Shown piece by piece: positions 1 to 5,676 of a stretch of DNA of 6,832 bases. Source of the stretch: Methanoregula sp. Its GTDB lineage: Archaea; Halobacteriota; Methanomicrobia; Methanomicrobiales; Methanospirillaceae. The stretch lies in NCBI GenBank assembly GCA_023228295.1, contig JALOBP010000124.1, forward strand, positions 1 to 6,832. The letters are read 5' to 3'. The notes under the pieces are model-generated. The model searched no databases. It was not told where the DNA came from and saw only the letters and a program-made list of their open reading frames with translations. The stretch's first letter is position 1, and every line of letters begins with the position of its first letter. The position numbers and the translations under genes were made by a program.

Positions 1-42
1 CTCTCCGTCGGAGACCTTCGGCCAGGACACCCCCATGCACCC
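1..42. repeat. Partial repeat module with CTCCGTCGGAG box
   Basis: The first 42 bases carry CTCCGTCGGAG (3-13), a CTCCG/CGGAG inverted repeat, followed by GACC, CGGCCAGGA and a C-rich tail. The same order occurs at 6369-6409, where the box reads CTCCGACGGAG. In both places a full repeat copy begins roughly 200 bases further on. This looks like the right-hand part of a longer repeat block whose left part lies outside the window. Function is unknown; the identification rests only on comparison within the window. Confidence 0.5.
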
Positions 43-197
43 GAAAACGTGTCGAATTCAGAGATAACGGTACAATAAGGAGATTTTCCTGCCCGATACG
101 CGCCCTGATTGAATTTTCTCACACCGGAGAATAAAAAATGTCGAATTGGGCGCAATTGGAGGGCCGATCTCAGGTTGGATCGTGGTATAGCGGGCCG

Positions 198-436
198 GAT
201 CGAAAGGAACCCCACTTTTCCGGATCGAGCTCCGTCGGAGCGCCCTCATCCCCCGTCGGAGAAAACCTGCATTCCGGGGAGTCCATCCGTCAGAGCCGCT
301 CATCCGGACCCTATGTTTGTGAAAATCCTCCAGGTGGATCGCATCAAACAGGGGGTCGGCGGATCCTAATCCGGGCGTGTATGGGGCTCAACCGCATTGT
401 GCCGGAACGGAGCCGTGGGCCGGAGAGTGCGGGAGG
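198..436 (+). repeat. Dispersed structured repeat, copy 1
   Basis: This is the first of three direct copies of a repeat of about 235 bases (others at 4706-4940 and 6571-6806). Order of parts: a head GATCGAAAGGAACCCC (198-213), two GTCGGAG boxes (230-240 and 253-261), a conserved core, a long stem-loop (arms 307-319 and 345-357), and a final stem-loop near 385-414. Bases 246-284 match 4749-4787 exactly and 314-356 match 4816-4858 exactly. Copy 1 differs from the others in the last stem, where GGCTC (385-389) pairs with GAGCC (410-414) instead of the 8-base arms. It ends about 100 bases before the RelE-locus antitoxin. No transposase is nearby, and no reading frame is kept across all three copies, so it is best regarded as a non-coding repeat, possibly transcribed. 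Confidence 0.85.
307..357 (+). other. Stem-loop of repeat copy 1
   Basis: The arms GACCCTATGTTTG (307-319) and CAAACAGGGGGTC (345-357) pair along their whole length apart from one A/G mismatch and one T/G wobble. The loop contains a smaller potential stem ATCC/GGAT. The same stem can form in the other two copies with different bases, so it is probably a real structural element. It could act in RNA or as a DNA hairpin. Confidence 0.65.
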
Positions 437-536
437 GGCCTGGTACATGCGATCACGAGGGGAAGAGAAAGAACAGTGGCTTGCACCATCAAAATGCCTT
501 TGTAGGGTAAGAGCAATTATGGTACAGGGGCATCTT

Positions 537-755
537 ATGGGAACCGACGCAGTATCCATCAATACCGTTCTTGAATACGTGGATAAGCTCGATATCGAAG
601 ACCAGCAGTATCTCCAGGAGATCATCCACCGCAGGCTTCTCGACGCAAAACGCACCGCCATTGTCAGCCGGGCAAAACAGGCAAAAGCAAACGTTCGGAA
701 ACACACGAGCAAGAGCGGGACGGCAAAGGATCTTCTGGCGGATCTGAATGGTTAA
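537..755 (+). CDS. Antitoxin of a RelE-type toxin-antitoxin locus
   Basis: A 72-residue protein beginning MGTDAVSINTVLEYV. It is mostly predicted helix: LEYVDKLDIEDQQYLQEII (12-30), an RRLLDAKR segment (32-39), a basic stretch rich in K and R (39-57), and a short C-terminal DLLADL helix (65-70). This layout is typical of small antitoxins encoded just before RelE/ParE-superfamily toxins, which they bind and neutralise while repressing their own promoter. That role is inferred from the family and context. The frame is open back to 138, but the upstream part runs through the repeat, so a late start was chosen: ATG 537 has GGGG at 527-530 six bases upstream. ATG 519 is an alternative adding six residues. 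The end overlaps the former toxin start by 8 bases (ATGGTTAA). No clear TATA box or operator is visible upstream. Confidence 0.75.
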   Translation: MGTDAVSINTVLEYVDKLDIEDQQYLQEIIHRRLLDAKRTAIVSRAKQAKANVRKHTSKSGTAKDLLADLNG

Positions 756-1025
756 GCTCAATCTCGGGACGAACGGTTTAAGAAGATCTACAAGAAGTGG
801 GTCCACCAGCACCCGGAACTGAAGGCCCAGTTCGCCAAAAAAATTATTCAGTTCGAAGAAGATCCGTTTCATCCGGCCCTGAAAACCCATTCACTGAGCG
901 GCGTCCTGAAAGGTCTTTGGTCGTTCAGGATTACGTACGAGCAGCGTCTTGTCTTCGATTTTGCTGATGAAAGCCGGTCTCAGGTTATTTTGATCGATAT
1001 TGGATCGCACGAAGAAGTATATTAG
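748..1025 (+). pseudogene. RelE/YafQ-like mRNA interferase toxin, frameshifted near the start
   Basis: From about 771 to the TAG at 1023-1025 the sequence encodes an almost complete RelE-superfamily toxin. Visible segments are ERFKKIYKKWVHQHPELK, then DPFHPALKTHSLSGVLKGLW, RITYEQRLVFDF, and the C-terminal IGSHEEVY. The family cleaves mRNA at the ribosome. This frame has no ATG, GTG or TTG between the antitoxin stop and the body of the protein. The natural start is ATG 748, overlapping the antitoxin stop, but that frame gives only MVKLNLGTNGLRRS and ends at TGA 820-822. Adding one G to the GGG at 766-768 would join MVKLNLG directly to DERFKKIYKKW. The lesion is therefore one missing base, either a true inactivating mutation or a sequence error. 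Programmed frameshifting is less likely, as no slippery heptamer is seen. Confidence 0.8.
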
Positions 1026-1053
1026 TCATTTTCTCATTTTCTAAAATATCCTG

Positions 1054-1072
1054 TGTTCATGTTCCATGAACA
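1054..1072. terminator. Hairpin after the RelE-type toxin
   Basis: TGTTCATG (1054-1061) and CATGAACA (1065-1072) are perfect 8-base inverted arms around the loop TTC. The hairpin lies 28 bases after the toxin stop. There is no T run directly after it, although T-rich sequence occurs just before (1029-1040). It may help end transcription of the toxin-antitoxin operon or protect its 3' end. A protein-binding palindrome is the alternative. Confidence 0.4.
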
Positions 1073-1221
1073 ATATGCTCAGGGATTGTGAATTTCGGAA
1101 TATTTTCCGGCCCGGGCTCACACCAGCGAGGGGGGTTACGCCGGGGGGCGGTATCACCGGAGGGGGCGAGGGCAGGCAGGGTGGGGAGGAGTCTGCCCCA
1201 CGCATTGCACGTGGTGGGCAT

Positions 1222-1241
1222 CCCGGAAAATTATTTCCGGG
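1222..1241 (-). terminator. Hairpin downstream of the tri-Cache gene
   Basis: CCCGGAAA (1222-1229) and TTTCCGGG (1234-1241) are perfect arms around ATTA, 16 bases past the stop of the minus-strand Cache gene. No oligo-T run follows on the minus strand, so it is not a classic archaeal terminator. It may define a 3' end or bind a protein. Confidence 0.4.
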
Positions 1242-1257
1242 TATGTGGGGTGAAACG

Positions 1258-2610
1258 TTATTTCCGGAGGTTGACCGGACCCGGTTCCATATACCGTCCG
1301 GCACCGAGCAGCCAGGTCCCGTCAACATCCGTTACGTAACTGATCTTGAGCTGGGTGGTGTTGGTCAGGGGATTCACCGTATAGTACTCAACGATACCAT
1401 TTCCTGAACGGGCGCTGTTGACGATAGCCTGGATATGGTGTGTTCCCATGGCATCGGTTTCATTGAACCTGTTTACCCCAACCTGATCGGGGCGGAACGG
1501 CCATGCAAGTGCAGTACCGTTGTAATCGTCAGCAAAGATGTAGAGGCCGTCTTTGATAAACGAGCCGTTCGGGTTATTGAATTCGGCCAGTGCTTTCTCT
1601 TTCCCGTGGGTTTTCGCATAAGACTTTGCACCCGCGACAAACTGCCGGAGTTCCTCATCGACAAGCTTATCCTCGCTGGTATAGATGCCGGCTCCTATCC
1701 AGTACGTGTCATCGACCGGACGCACGTAACTGACCTTGTATCTCACCGTGAAATTTTCTGCCGGGTCCGGATACTGGTACAGGAGATACCCGCCACCGTC
1801 TTGTGCAAGATGGATCTCGGTCCGGGTGTAATACCTGCCGGATGAGTCTTTGATGTCATAGAAACTGGTGCCAACAAGCTGAGGCTGGTAGGGCAATGCG
1901 AGTGCGTTACCGGAATAGTCAAGGGCATAGATGTAGAGATCGCCAGAGGTAAATGGGCCGGAGGTGTTACTGAATGCTGCAAGGGCGGCATCCTTGCCCT
2001 GCTGCCGGGCAAAGGTTGCAGCAGAATCCACAAAGTCCTTAATCTCCTGCGTGGTTGAGGGTGTTCCGGGCGATGACGCAAGAGCCGGGTCGATGGGGCC
2101 GTAATAGACACCCGAGCCAAGCCACCAGGTGTCATCCACTTTTGCCACGTACCCGAGTTTTTTCTCGATTGCGTTGTTATGCAACGGGTTGATGTAATAG
2201 AACCAGAGATACCCGGATCCGTCATTCACGGCATCGATAAATCTCTGGGCATAGAAGTTGCCTAAAGCATCTCTTTCATAGATCCGGCTCACGCCAATCT
2301 TTTCCGGGCTGAACGGGTGGGCAAGCGTAGTGCTGTTGAAATCATAGGCATAAATATAGAGTTCGCCCCGGACGAATGTTCCGTTCGGGTTCGAGAATTC
2401 AGCAAGCGCTGCCTCTTTGCCATGAGTCCTGGCAAAGGCGACCGCTTCGGAAACAAAAGCGACCAGAGTCTCATTGGTTGTTCCATTGACTGCAACTGCT
2501 GTCGCCGGGGTTGCCGGCACGGCCGTGGATATTGGCTGGGTACATCCGGCAGCAATGAGCAGGAGAGCGAGAACGACAGGGAGGGATATGAGTAAAAATC
2601 CCGGTTTCAT
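1258..2610 (-). CDS. Extracytoplasmic lipoprotein with three tandem Cache-like domains
   Basis: The 450-residue product begins with a lipoprotein signal: a hydrophobic stretch (5-21) ending in IAAGC with the lipidation Cys at 23. A T/P/A-rich linker (24-45) follows. Three homologous repeats of about 125 residues (about 48-172, 189-311 and 319-441) each contain FA or YA plus a (T/Q)xGK(E/D) turn, ALAxF, a LYI(Y/F)AxDY-type strand, (H/L/W)PF or (L)PYxP, a GGGYL-like segment, and a final DDTWWLGSG or DGTWLLGAG strand. This pattern matches the Cache_2-like family of extracellular small-ligand sensors. There is no transmembrane or signalling domain after the repeats, so it probably acts as an outer-surface binding protein or an input partner for another receptor; the ligand is unknown. 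The start ATG has only a weak Shine-Dalgarno but lies about 40 bases after a TATA-like box. It is divergent from the small Cys-rich gene. Confidence 0.85.
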   Translation of the reverse strand: MKPGFLLISLPVVLALLLIAAGCTQPISTAVPATPATAVAVNGTTNETLVAFVSEAVAFARTHGKEAALAEFSNPNGTFVRGELYIYAYDFNSTTLAHPFSPEKIGVSRIYERDALGNFYAQRFIDAVNDGSGYLWFYYINPLHNNAIEKKLGYVAKVDDTWWLGSGVYYGPIDPALASSPGTPSTTQEIKDFVDSAATFARQQGKDAALAAFSNTSGPFTSGDLYIYALDYSGNALALPYQPQLVGTSFYDIKDSSGRYYTRTEIHLAQDGGGYLLYQYPDPAENFTVRYKVSYVRPVDDTYWIGAGIYTSEDKLVDEELRQFVAGAKSYAKTHGKEKALAEFNNPNGSFIKDGLYIFADDYNGTALAWPFRPDQVGVNRFNETDAMGTHHIQAIVNSARSGNGIVEYYTVNPLTNTTQLKISYVTDVDGTWLLGAGRYMEPGPVNLRK

Positions 2611-2648
2611 GTATACGTATGGGGTATGATTTCCCCTTAAGTTTGCTG

Positions 2649-2659
2649 TATTTTTTTGG
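2649..2659 (-). promoter_or_regulatory. Putative TATA box of the tri-Cache gene
   Basis: Read on the minus strand this is CCAAAAAAATA, an A-rich box with a C-rich start, about 40 bases before the ATG at 2610. That spacing would give a short leader of roughly 15 bases. No other good candidate is seen closer to the gene. Confidence 0.4.
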
Positions 2660-2752
2660 TTTGCTCTTCATAAGACGGAAAAGCCGAGCGGGTGAAGTCA
2701 CCGGAGGATTACCTTTAAGAAAAACCAATAGGAAAATTTCAGGTTCGTGATA

Positions 2753-2760
2753 TTTATATC
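2753..2760 (+). promoter_or_regulatory. Putative TATA box of the small Cys-rich gene
   Basis: TTTATATC is a close match to the archaeal TATA element. Transcription would start about 25 bases downstream (about 2780-2786), leaving a leader of around 30 bases that contains GAGG at 2798-2801. Confidence 0.55.
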
Positions 2761-2813
2761 TCCTTCATCCAAACAGGATATAACAACGTGTTAAAAAGAG
2801 GATGGTATCTCCC

Positions 2814-3056
2814 ATGTCATTGTCACAATCCACCCGGTCGCCGCTTGCCCGGCTCGTACTCTTCATGATCTGCCTGGCAATTGCCGGGAGTTGTATAGCC
2901 GGAGCCCACTATTATACCGTTGACCTGCCGCAACAAAAGGCGACACCTCCCGAGAATGGTTTTAAGTTAGGCACTCAATGCGATATCTGTCAAGCCAACT
3001 GCGCTGGTAAGACGGATATCTGGAATTGTCTCCAGGAATGTGACCTGATCTGCTGA
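2814..3056 (+). CDS. Small exported protein with twin CX3C cysteine pattern
   Basis: I do not recognise a named family. The 80-residue product has basic residues at 8 and 13, a hydrophobic segment (LVLFMICLAIAGSCIAGA, 14-31) that looks like a signal peptide or anchor, a short polar linker, and a compact C-terminal domain with six cysteines at 56, 59, 63, 72, 76 and 80. The spacing is C-x2-C-x3-C-x8-C-x3-C-x3-C. The CX3C pairs separated by eight residues resemble helical hairpins closed by disulfides, which fits an exported location; metal binding is the alternative. AGSC (24-27) could be a weak lipobox. ATG 2814 was chosen because GAGG (2798-2801) directly abuts the upstream ATG 2802, leaving no spacing; starting at 2802 would add four residues. 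It is divergent from the tri-Cache lipoprotein, which suggests a surface-related role. Confidence 0.7.
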   Translation: MSLSQSTRSPLARLVLFMICLAIAGSCIAGAHYYTVDLPQQKATPPENGFKLGTQCDICQANCAGKTDIWNCLQECDLIC

Positions 3057-3058
3057 AC

Positions 3059-3085
3059 TTTTTTGATAATAGACGATCTTTTTTT
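3059..3085 (+). terminator. Two oligo-T runs after the small Cys-rich gene
   Basis: Runs of six T (3059-3064) and seven T (3079-3085) lie directly after the TGA at 3054-3056. Oligo-T tracts on the coding strand are the usual intrinsic termination signal in archaea, and two in series are common. Confidence 0.6.
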
Positions 3086-3123
3086 CATAGTCGTGCCCCC
3101 TGTTTTGCGGGATCGGCATTTTC

Positions 3124-3169
3124 CCCCCGGTACCGTCCTACCGCAACCCCCTTGGGGAAATACCGGGGG
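3124..3169. other. Inverted repeat with 9-base arms
   Basis: CCCCCGGTA (3124-3132) and TACCGGGGG (3161-3169) are perfect arms separated by 28 bases. Inside, CCCC and GGGG runs could form a competing pairing, and TTTTCCCC before the left arm is complementary to GGGGAAA at 3154-3160. It lies after the oligo-T terminators, so it may be an independent structured element or a relic of repeat insertion. Confidence 0.4.
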
Positions 3170-3360
3170 CAGGCCAGTCCGGCCACGTATAGGGCCCCGT
3201 TGTACCACTTTTGCCTCACCCCCCTTTTTTGCAGAGGTAATAATTCGGAAAAACGCGGTAATTCTCCCGGAACAATCCGACATCCTCCGGCGGGAATTGG
3301 TGAGGCAATAGGTAGCAACGTTACAAGGGGCGAAAGCAGGGGGGATCGGGCTGGGGCATG

Positions 3361-3410
3361 GTCGATCGAAAAGAAGGCCTGTTTTGGGAGTTGGATTTTC
3401 TCTGACGGTG
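3361..3410 (+). repeat. Solo head of the dispersed repeat
   Basis: GTCGATCGAAAAGAAGGCCT, then GTTTTGGG and a degenerate CTCTGACGG box, closely matches 6260-6308. It also matches the start of repeat copy 2 (GAAGGAAGGCCTGTTTT, 4706-4722). The repeat core does not follow. This is either a truncated copy or a separate module that is sometimes joined to the core. Confidence 0.6.
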
Positions 3411-3616
3411 AGTGGCGGGGATTGCATGGCTGCCCTCCTTGACCAATACGATTACATATGGAGGGGGACAACGGGAAATTTTTCAGGTCTGGGGCGGGTA
3501 TGAAAAATCCGGCAACTGGATGAATAGGAGATCAGTTTCACTCCCCGCACCGGGCCATTATTACCTGATACAAAAAGCAGTAACTATGATAAATTCTGCC
3601 AAAGGAGACCGTAGCT

Positions 3617-3625
3617 GGAGAGGAG
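3617..3625 (+). promoter_or_regulatory. Ribosome binding site of the KilA-N gene
   Basis: GGAGAGGAG lies three bases before ATG 3629 and supports that start. A second GGAG lies at 3604-3607. The AT-rich TATGATAA at 3585-3592, about 40 bases upstream of the ATG, is a weak TATA candidate. Confidence 0.55.
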
Positions 3626-3628
3626 ACC

Positions 3629-4474
3629 ATGGCAAAGATCAATGTCCTTGACCGTGAAGTTGCGGTTGTGATGCATAACAATGAGGACTACATCTGTATC
3701 ACCGATATTGCCCGGTATAAGAATCCAGACCATACTGACGATCTTATCCGCAGCTGGATCCGGAACCGGAACACGATCGAATTTTTGGGGATCTGGGAAC
3801 AACTCAACAACCCGGATTTTAATCCCGTCGAATTCGACGGGTTTAGAAAAGAAGCAGGCCTGAACAGCTTCACGCTCACGCCAAAACAATGGATCGAAAA
3901 AACCCGTGCCCGCGGTATCATCGCAAAGCCCGGACGATACGGGGGGACATTTGCCCACAAGGATATTGCATTCGAGTTCGCGTCATGGATCTCGGTCGAG
4001 TTCAAGCTCTACCTGATCAAGGAGTTCCAGCGTCTCAAGGAGGATGAGCATAAAAAACTCGGCTGGGACATCCGCAGAAACCTCGCGAAGATCAATTACC
4101 GGATCCATACCGATGCCGTGCAGGAAAATCTCATCCCGCCCGAGCTGACCCGCCCGCAGATCAATGCCGTGTACGCGTCCGAAGCCGATGTCCTGAACAT
4201 GGCCCTCTTCGGCACAAGCGCAAAGGAGTGGCGGGAGATGAACCCTGATAAGAAAGGGAACATCAGGGACTATGCGGATATCTCCCAGCTTGTCTGTCTC
4301 TCGAACCTGGAGAACCTCAACGCCCATTTCATCAGCGACCGCCTCCCGCAACCGGAGCGCCTCGCAAAGCTTAACGCGATTGCAATCCACCAGATGACGC
4401 TCTTAACCAGCGATGCCACGGCCAGGTTAATCAGCGGGGGAGAGAGGAAACGGGAAAGGCAGCTCCCGTCGTAA
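3629..4474 (+). CDS. KilA-N domain DNA-binding protein
   Basis: The 281-residue protein has an N-terminal KilA-N domain (about 5-135). Marker segments are YICITDIARY (21-30), a DLIRSWIRNRNTIEFLGIWE region (38-57), and the diagnostic RYGGTFAHKDIAFEFASWIS (103-122), followed by EFKLYLIKEFQRLK (124-137). The C-terminal half (about 138-270) is helical and contains VYASEADVLNMALFGTSAKEW (181-201), a segment also seen in full-length cellular KilA-N proteins. KilA-N is a DNA-binding fold from large DNA viruses and phages that is widespread in prokaryotic accessory regions; the cellular role of stand-alone members is not established. A strong GGAGAGGAG site supports the start. The gene stands alone, flanked by a solo repeat head and a full repeat copy. 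An 18-base perfect palindrome lies within it at 3824-3841. The last residues are basic (GGERKRERQLPS). Confidence 0.9.
   Translation: MAKINVLDREVAVVMHNNEDYICITDIARYKNPDHTDDLIRSWIRNRNTIEFLGIWEQLNNPDFNPVEFDGFRKEAGLNSFTLTPKQWIEKTRARGIIAKPGRYGGTFAHKDIAFEFASWISVEFKLYLIKEFQRLKEDEHKKLGWDIRRNLAKINYRIHTDAVQENLIPPELTRPQINAVYASEADVLNMALFGTSAKEWREMNPDKKGNIRDYADISQLVCLSNLENLNAHFISDRLPQPERLAKLNAIAIHQMTLLTSDATARLISGGERKRERQLPS
3824..3841. other. 18-base perfect palindrome inside the KilA-N gene
   Basis: CCCGTCGAATTCGACGGG equals its own reverse complement. It covers codons for about residues 66-71 (PVEFDG) in the middle of the KilA-N domain. It could be a binding site for a dimeric protein, possibly the product itself, or a chance result of codon choice. 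Confidence 0.5.
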
Positions 4475-4476
4475 GC

Positions 4477-4547
4477 GGGCCTCTTCCGGGGGGTGCACCC
4501 ATCCGGGCCCAAAATCGCCTCCGATTGCCCGATGAGGTACCCTTTTT
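4477..4547 (+). terminator. Possible termination region of the KilA-N gene
   Basis: Three bases after the stop, GGGCC (4477-4481) can pair with GGCCC (4506-4510), enclosing the 10-base palindrome GGGTGCACCC (4491-4500). A five-T run follows at 4543-4547. The T run fits archaeal termination; the role of the hairpin is uncertain. Confidence 0.35.
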
Positions 4548-4809
4548 CGGTCACATTCGCCAAATTATCGGTCGCATGTTTTCAGAGGAGCGCAAAATGA
4601 ACTCTGATTGGAGGGAACCGGGCGGAGTGCGTGCCGAAAATCAGCCGGTATAGACCGGTTACAGGTGGAAAAGTCGGGTGGGAACGTGCTCCTGGCTGTT
4701 TGTCTGAAGGAAGGCCTGTTTTCTGGGCCGGCCTCCGTCGGATCGCCATCATCCCCCGTCGGAGAAAACCTGCATTCCGGGGAGTCCCCCGTCGGAGTTG
4801 CTCATCCGG

Positions 4810-4858
4810 ACCCCCTGTTTGTGAAAATCCTCCAGGTGGATCGCATCAAACAGGGGGT
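4810..4858 (+). other. Long stem-loop of repeat copy 2
   Basis: ACCCCCTGTTTG (4810-4821) and CAAACAGGGGGT (4847-4858) are perfect 12-base arms around a 25-base loop that contains a smaller ATCC/GGAT stem. This is the reference form of the stem; copies 1 and 3 keep the pairing with different bases. Confidence 0.75.
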
Positions 4859-4881
4859 TGGCGGATCCCAATCCGGGTCCG

Positions 4882-4916
4882 CGGCTCCGGAACCGCATTG
4901 TGCCGGAACGGAGCCG
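4882..4916 (+). other. Second stem-loop of repeat copy 2
   Basis: CGGCTCCG (4882-4889) and CGGAGCCG (4909-4916) are perfect arms around a 19-base loop with the direct repeat CCGGAAC. The same arms are intact in copy 3 (6749-6756 and 6776-6783). Confidence 0.65.
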
Positions 4917-4984
4917 GGGTCGGAGAGTGCGTGACGGGGGTGTTACTACGACGGCAGTGGGTGACATTCCAGAAGACGAGATTG

Positions 4985-5001
4985 GCTACACTAAGTGTAG
5001 C
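4985..5001. other. Palindrome GCTACACT-A-AGTGTAGC
   Basis: Two perfect 8-base arms surround a single A. The one-base centre makes this a better candidate for a dimeric protein-binding site than for an RNA hairpin. It lies about 45 bases after repeat copy 2 and has no gene start next to it. Confidence 0.45.
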
Positions 5002-5054
5002 GGATTGACAGGACCGCAATACCGGCAACCTGATGCGGGGAGAAAATCCCTCAT

Positions 5055-5078
5055 CCTCCCGGTTTGATATCCGGGAGG
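5055..5078. terminator. Hairpin downstream of the VapC locus
   Basis: CCTCCCGG (5055-5062) and CCGGGAGG (5071-5078) form a perfect 8-base stem around TTTGATAT. It lies more than 100 bases past the VapC stop on the minus strand and lacks a following T run. It may be an RNA 3'-end structure or part of an unrecognised structured element spanning roughly 4985-5110. Confidence 0.4.
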
Positions 5079-5184
5079 CTGTTGTGCCGGAACCGGAGGG
5101 TCCATTACCGTGGAGCGGCAGATCGATTCACGGGCAGAGGACGTGAGATCCTGCACGGACCTGTAATACCGGCAGGATCCCGTT

Positions 5185-5676
5185 TTACGGTGCAATCACC
5201 GAGATGCGATCAACCCGGGAGAAATCACGATCATTTGTAATAAGATGATCCAATGCGTGGTGTGTGCAACAGGTGGCATGGAGTGCATCGGAAAAGAGGA
5301 GACCGTACTTCTGAGAGAGTGCAAGAGTCTCATCCAGAAGAGGCGCGGTATCAAGGACGATAATTCCATAATCATGGAGTACTTCATGAGTAACCTCGAA
5401 CGGGAGCGGGAAATCCGCTATCTGTTCCGGGTTCTGTTTCAGGAATGTGATTGCGTCCTTTGGCTGCAATCCTTTTTCTGAATATACCTGCATGAGCAGG
5501 ACTTTGTGGAAGAATTCATCGATGACCGTGCTGTTGACATGGCCCTTTAACACACCGTTTTGCACCTTTTCAAGCAGCTCTTCACAAGCTGGTGTGTACC
5601 GGGTTGTTGTGAATGCGTAGATGAGAATATTGGTATCAAGAAAAACAGAACCTTCCTGAAGGCTGGAAATTTTCAT
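5185..5676 (-). CDS. vapC: VapC-type PIN domain ribonuclease toxin
   Basis: The 163-residue protein (numbered from ATG 5676) is a PIN domain. FLDTNILIYAF (12-22) supplies the first acidic residue, D14. E54 lies in STVIDEFFHKV, D130 in LLFSDALHATC, and D149 in LITNDRDF. These four acidic positions form the usual magnesium-binding site, so the nuclease looks intact. VapC toxins cleave tRNA or rRNA when released from their antitoxin; the target here cannot be read from the sequence. ATG 5676 is preferred: its A is also the last base of the antitoxin TGA (TGATG), the usual translational coupling. A TTG one codon earlier (5679) is unlikely to be the start. The gene is somewhat longer than the common VapC of about 130-140 residues. 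Confidence 0.85.
   Translation of the reverse strand: MKISSLQEGSVFLDTNILIYAFTTTRYTPACEELLEKVQNGVLKGHVNSTVIDEFFHKVLLMQVYSEKGLQPKDAITFLKQNPEQIADFPLPFEVTHEVLHDYGIIVLDTAPLLDETLALSQKYGLLFSDALHATCCTHHALDHLITNDRDFSRVDRISVIAP

Larger units (their letters stand above)
1026..1257. other. Gap between convergent loci, GC-rich, no gene
   Basis: No convincing gene is present; the open frames here are low-complexity G/P/R-rich products of the base composition. The gap holds the 1054-1072 hairpin, G runs at 1130-1135 and 1143-1148, a four-run G tract at 1162-1186 that fits a G-quadruplex pattern, and the palindromic hairpin at 1222-1241. The toxin-antitoxin locus and the Cache gene converge on it, so termination signals for both are expected. 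Confidence 0.6.
3087..3628. other. Long non-coding stretch before the KilA-N gene
   Basis: About 540 bases without a supportable gene. The open frames overlap one another, are rich in P, G and R, and lack good ribosome sites. The stretch contains an inverted repeat at 3124-3169, a run of six T near 3226-3231, a solo repeat head at 3361-3410, and the upstream region of the KilA-N gene with GGAGACC occurring twice (3604-3610 and 3622-3628). Confidence 0.55.
4706..4940 (+). repeat. Dispersed structured repeat, copy 2
   Basis: This is the best-preserved copy. It has the head GAAGGAAGGCCTGTTTT (4706-4722) and three GTCGGA(G) boxes (4735-4742, 4756-4764, 4789-4797). The long stem-loop has 12-base perfect arms (4810-4821 and 4847-4858), and the final stem-loop has 8-base perfect arms CGGCTCCG/CGGAGCCG (4882-4889 and 4909-4916). 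It has the same orientation as copies 1 and 3. It lies between the KilA-N gene and the VapC locus, 245 bases beyond the VapC stop. Confidence 0.88.
4475..5184. other. Non-coding stretch between KilA-N and VapC genes
   Basis: About 710 bases without a supportable gene. It contains the putative KilA-N terminator, repeat copy 2, and two strong inverted repeats at 4985-5001 and 5055-5078. A short near-direct repeat, GGACC plus a few variable bases and then AATACCGGCA, occurs near 5010-5026 and again near 5157-5174. Open frames here are by-products of the repeat. Confidence 0.55.

Noticed and set aside
58..303. Minus-strand open frame beginning MSGSDGWTPRN
   Set aside because: It lies within repeat copy 1, and the frame is not kept in the other copies.
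138..536. Upstream extension of the antitoxin frame back to ATG 138
   Set aside because: The extension runs through the repeat, has no homolog-like sequence, and the family-like protein begins at 537.
1041..1407. Overlapping open frames on both strands near the end of the Cache gene
   Set aside because: They are G/P/R-rich, partly antisense to the Cache gene, and have no ribosome site.
3063..3471. Several open frames between the small Cys-rich gene and the KilA-N gene
   Set aside because: They overlap in multiple phases, have low-complexity composition and no recognisable domains, and partly cover repeat sequence.
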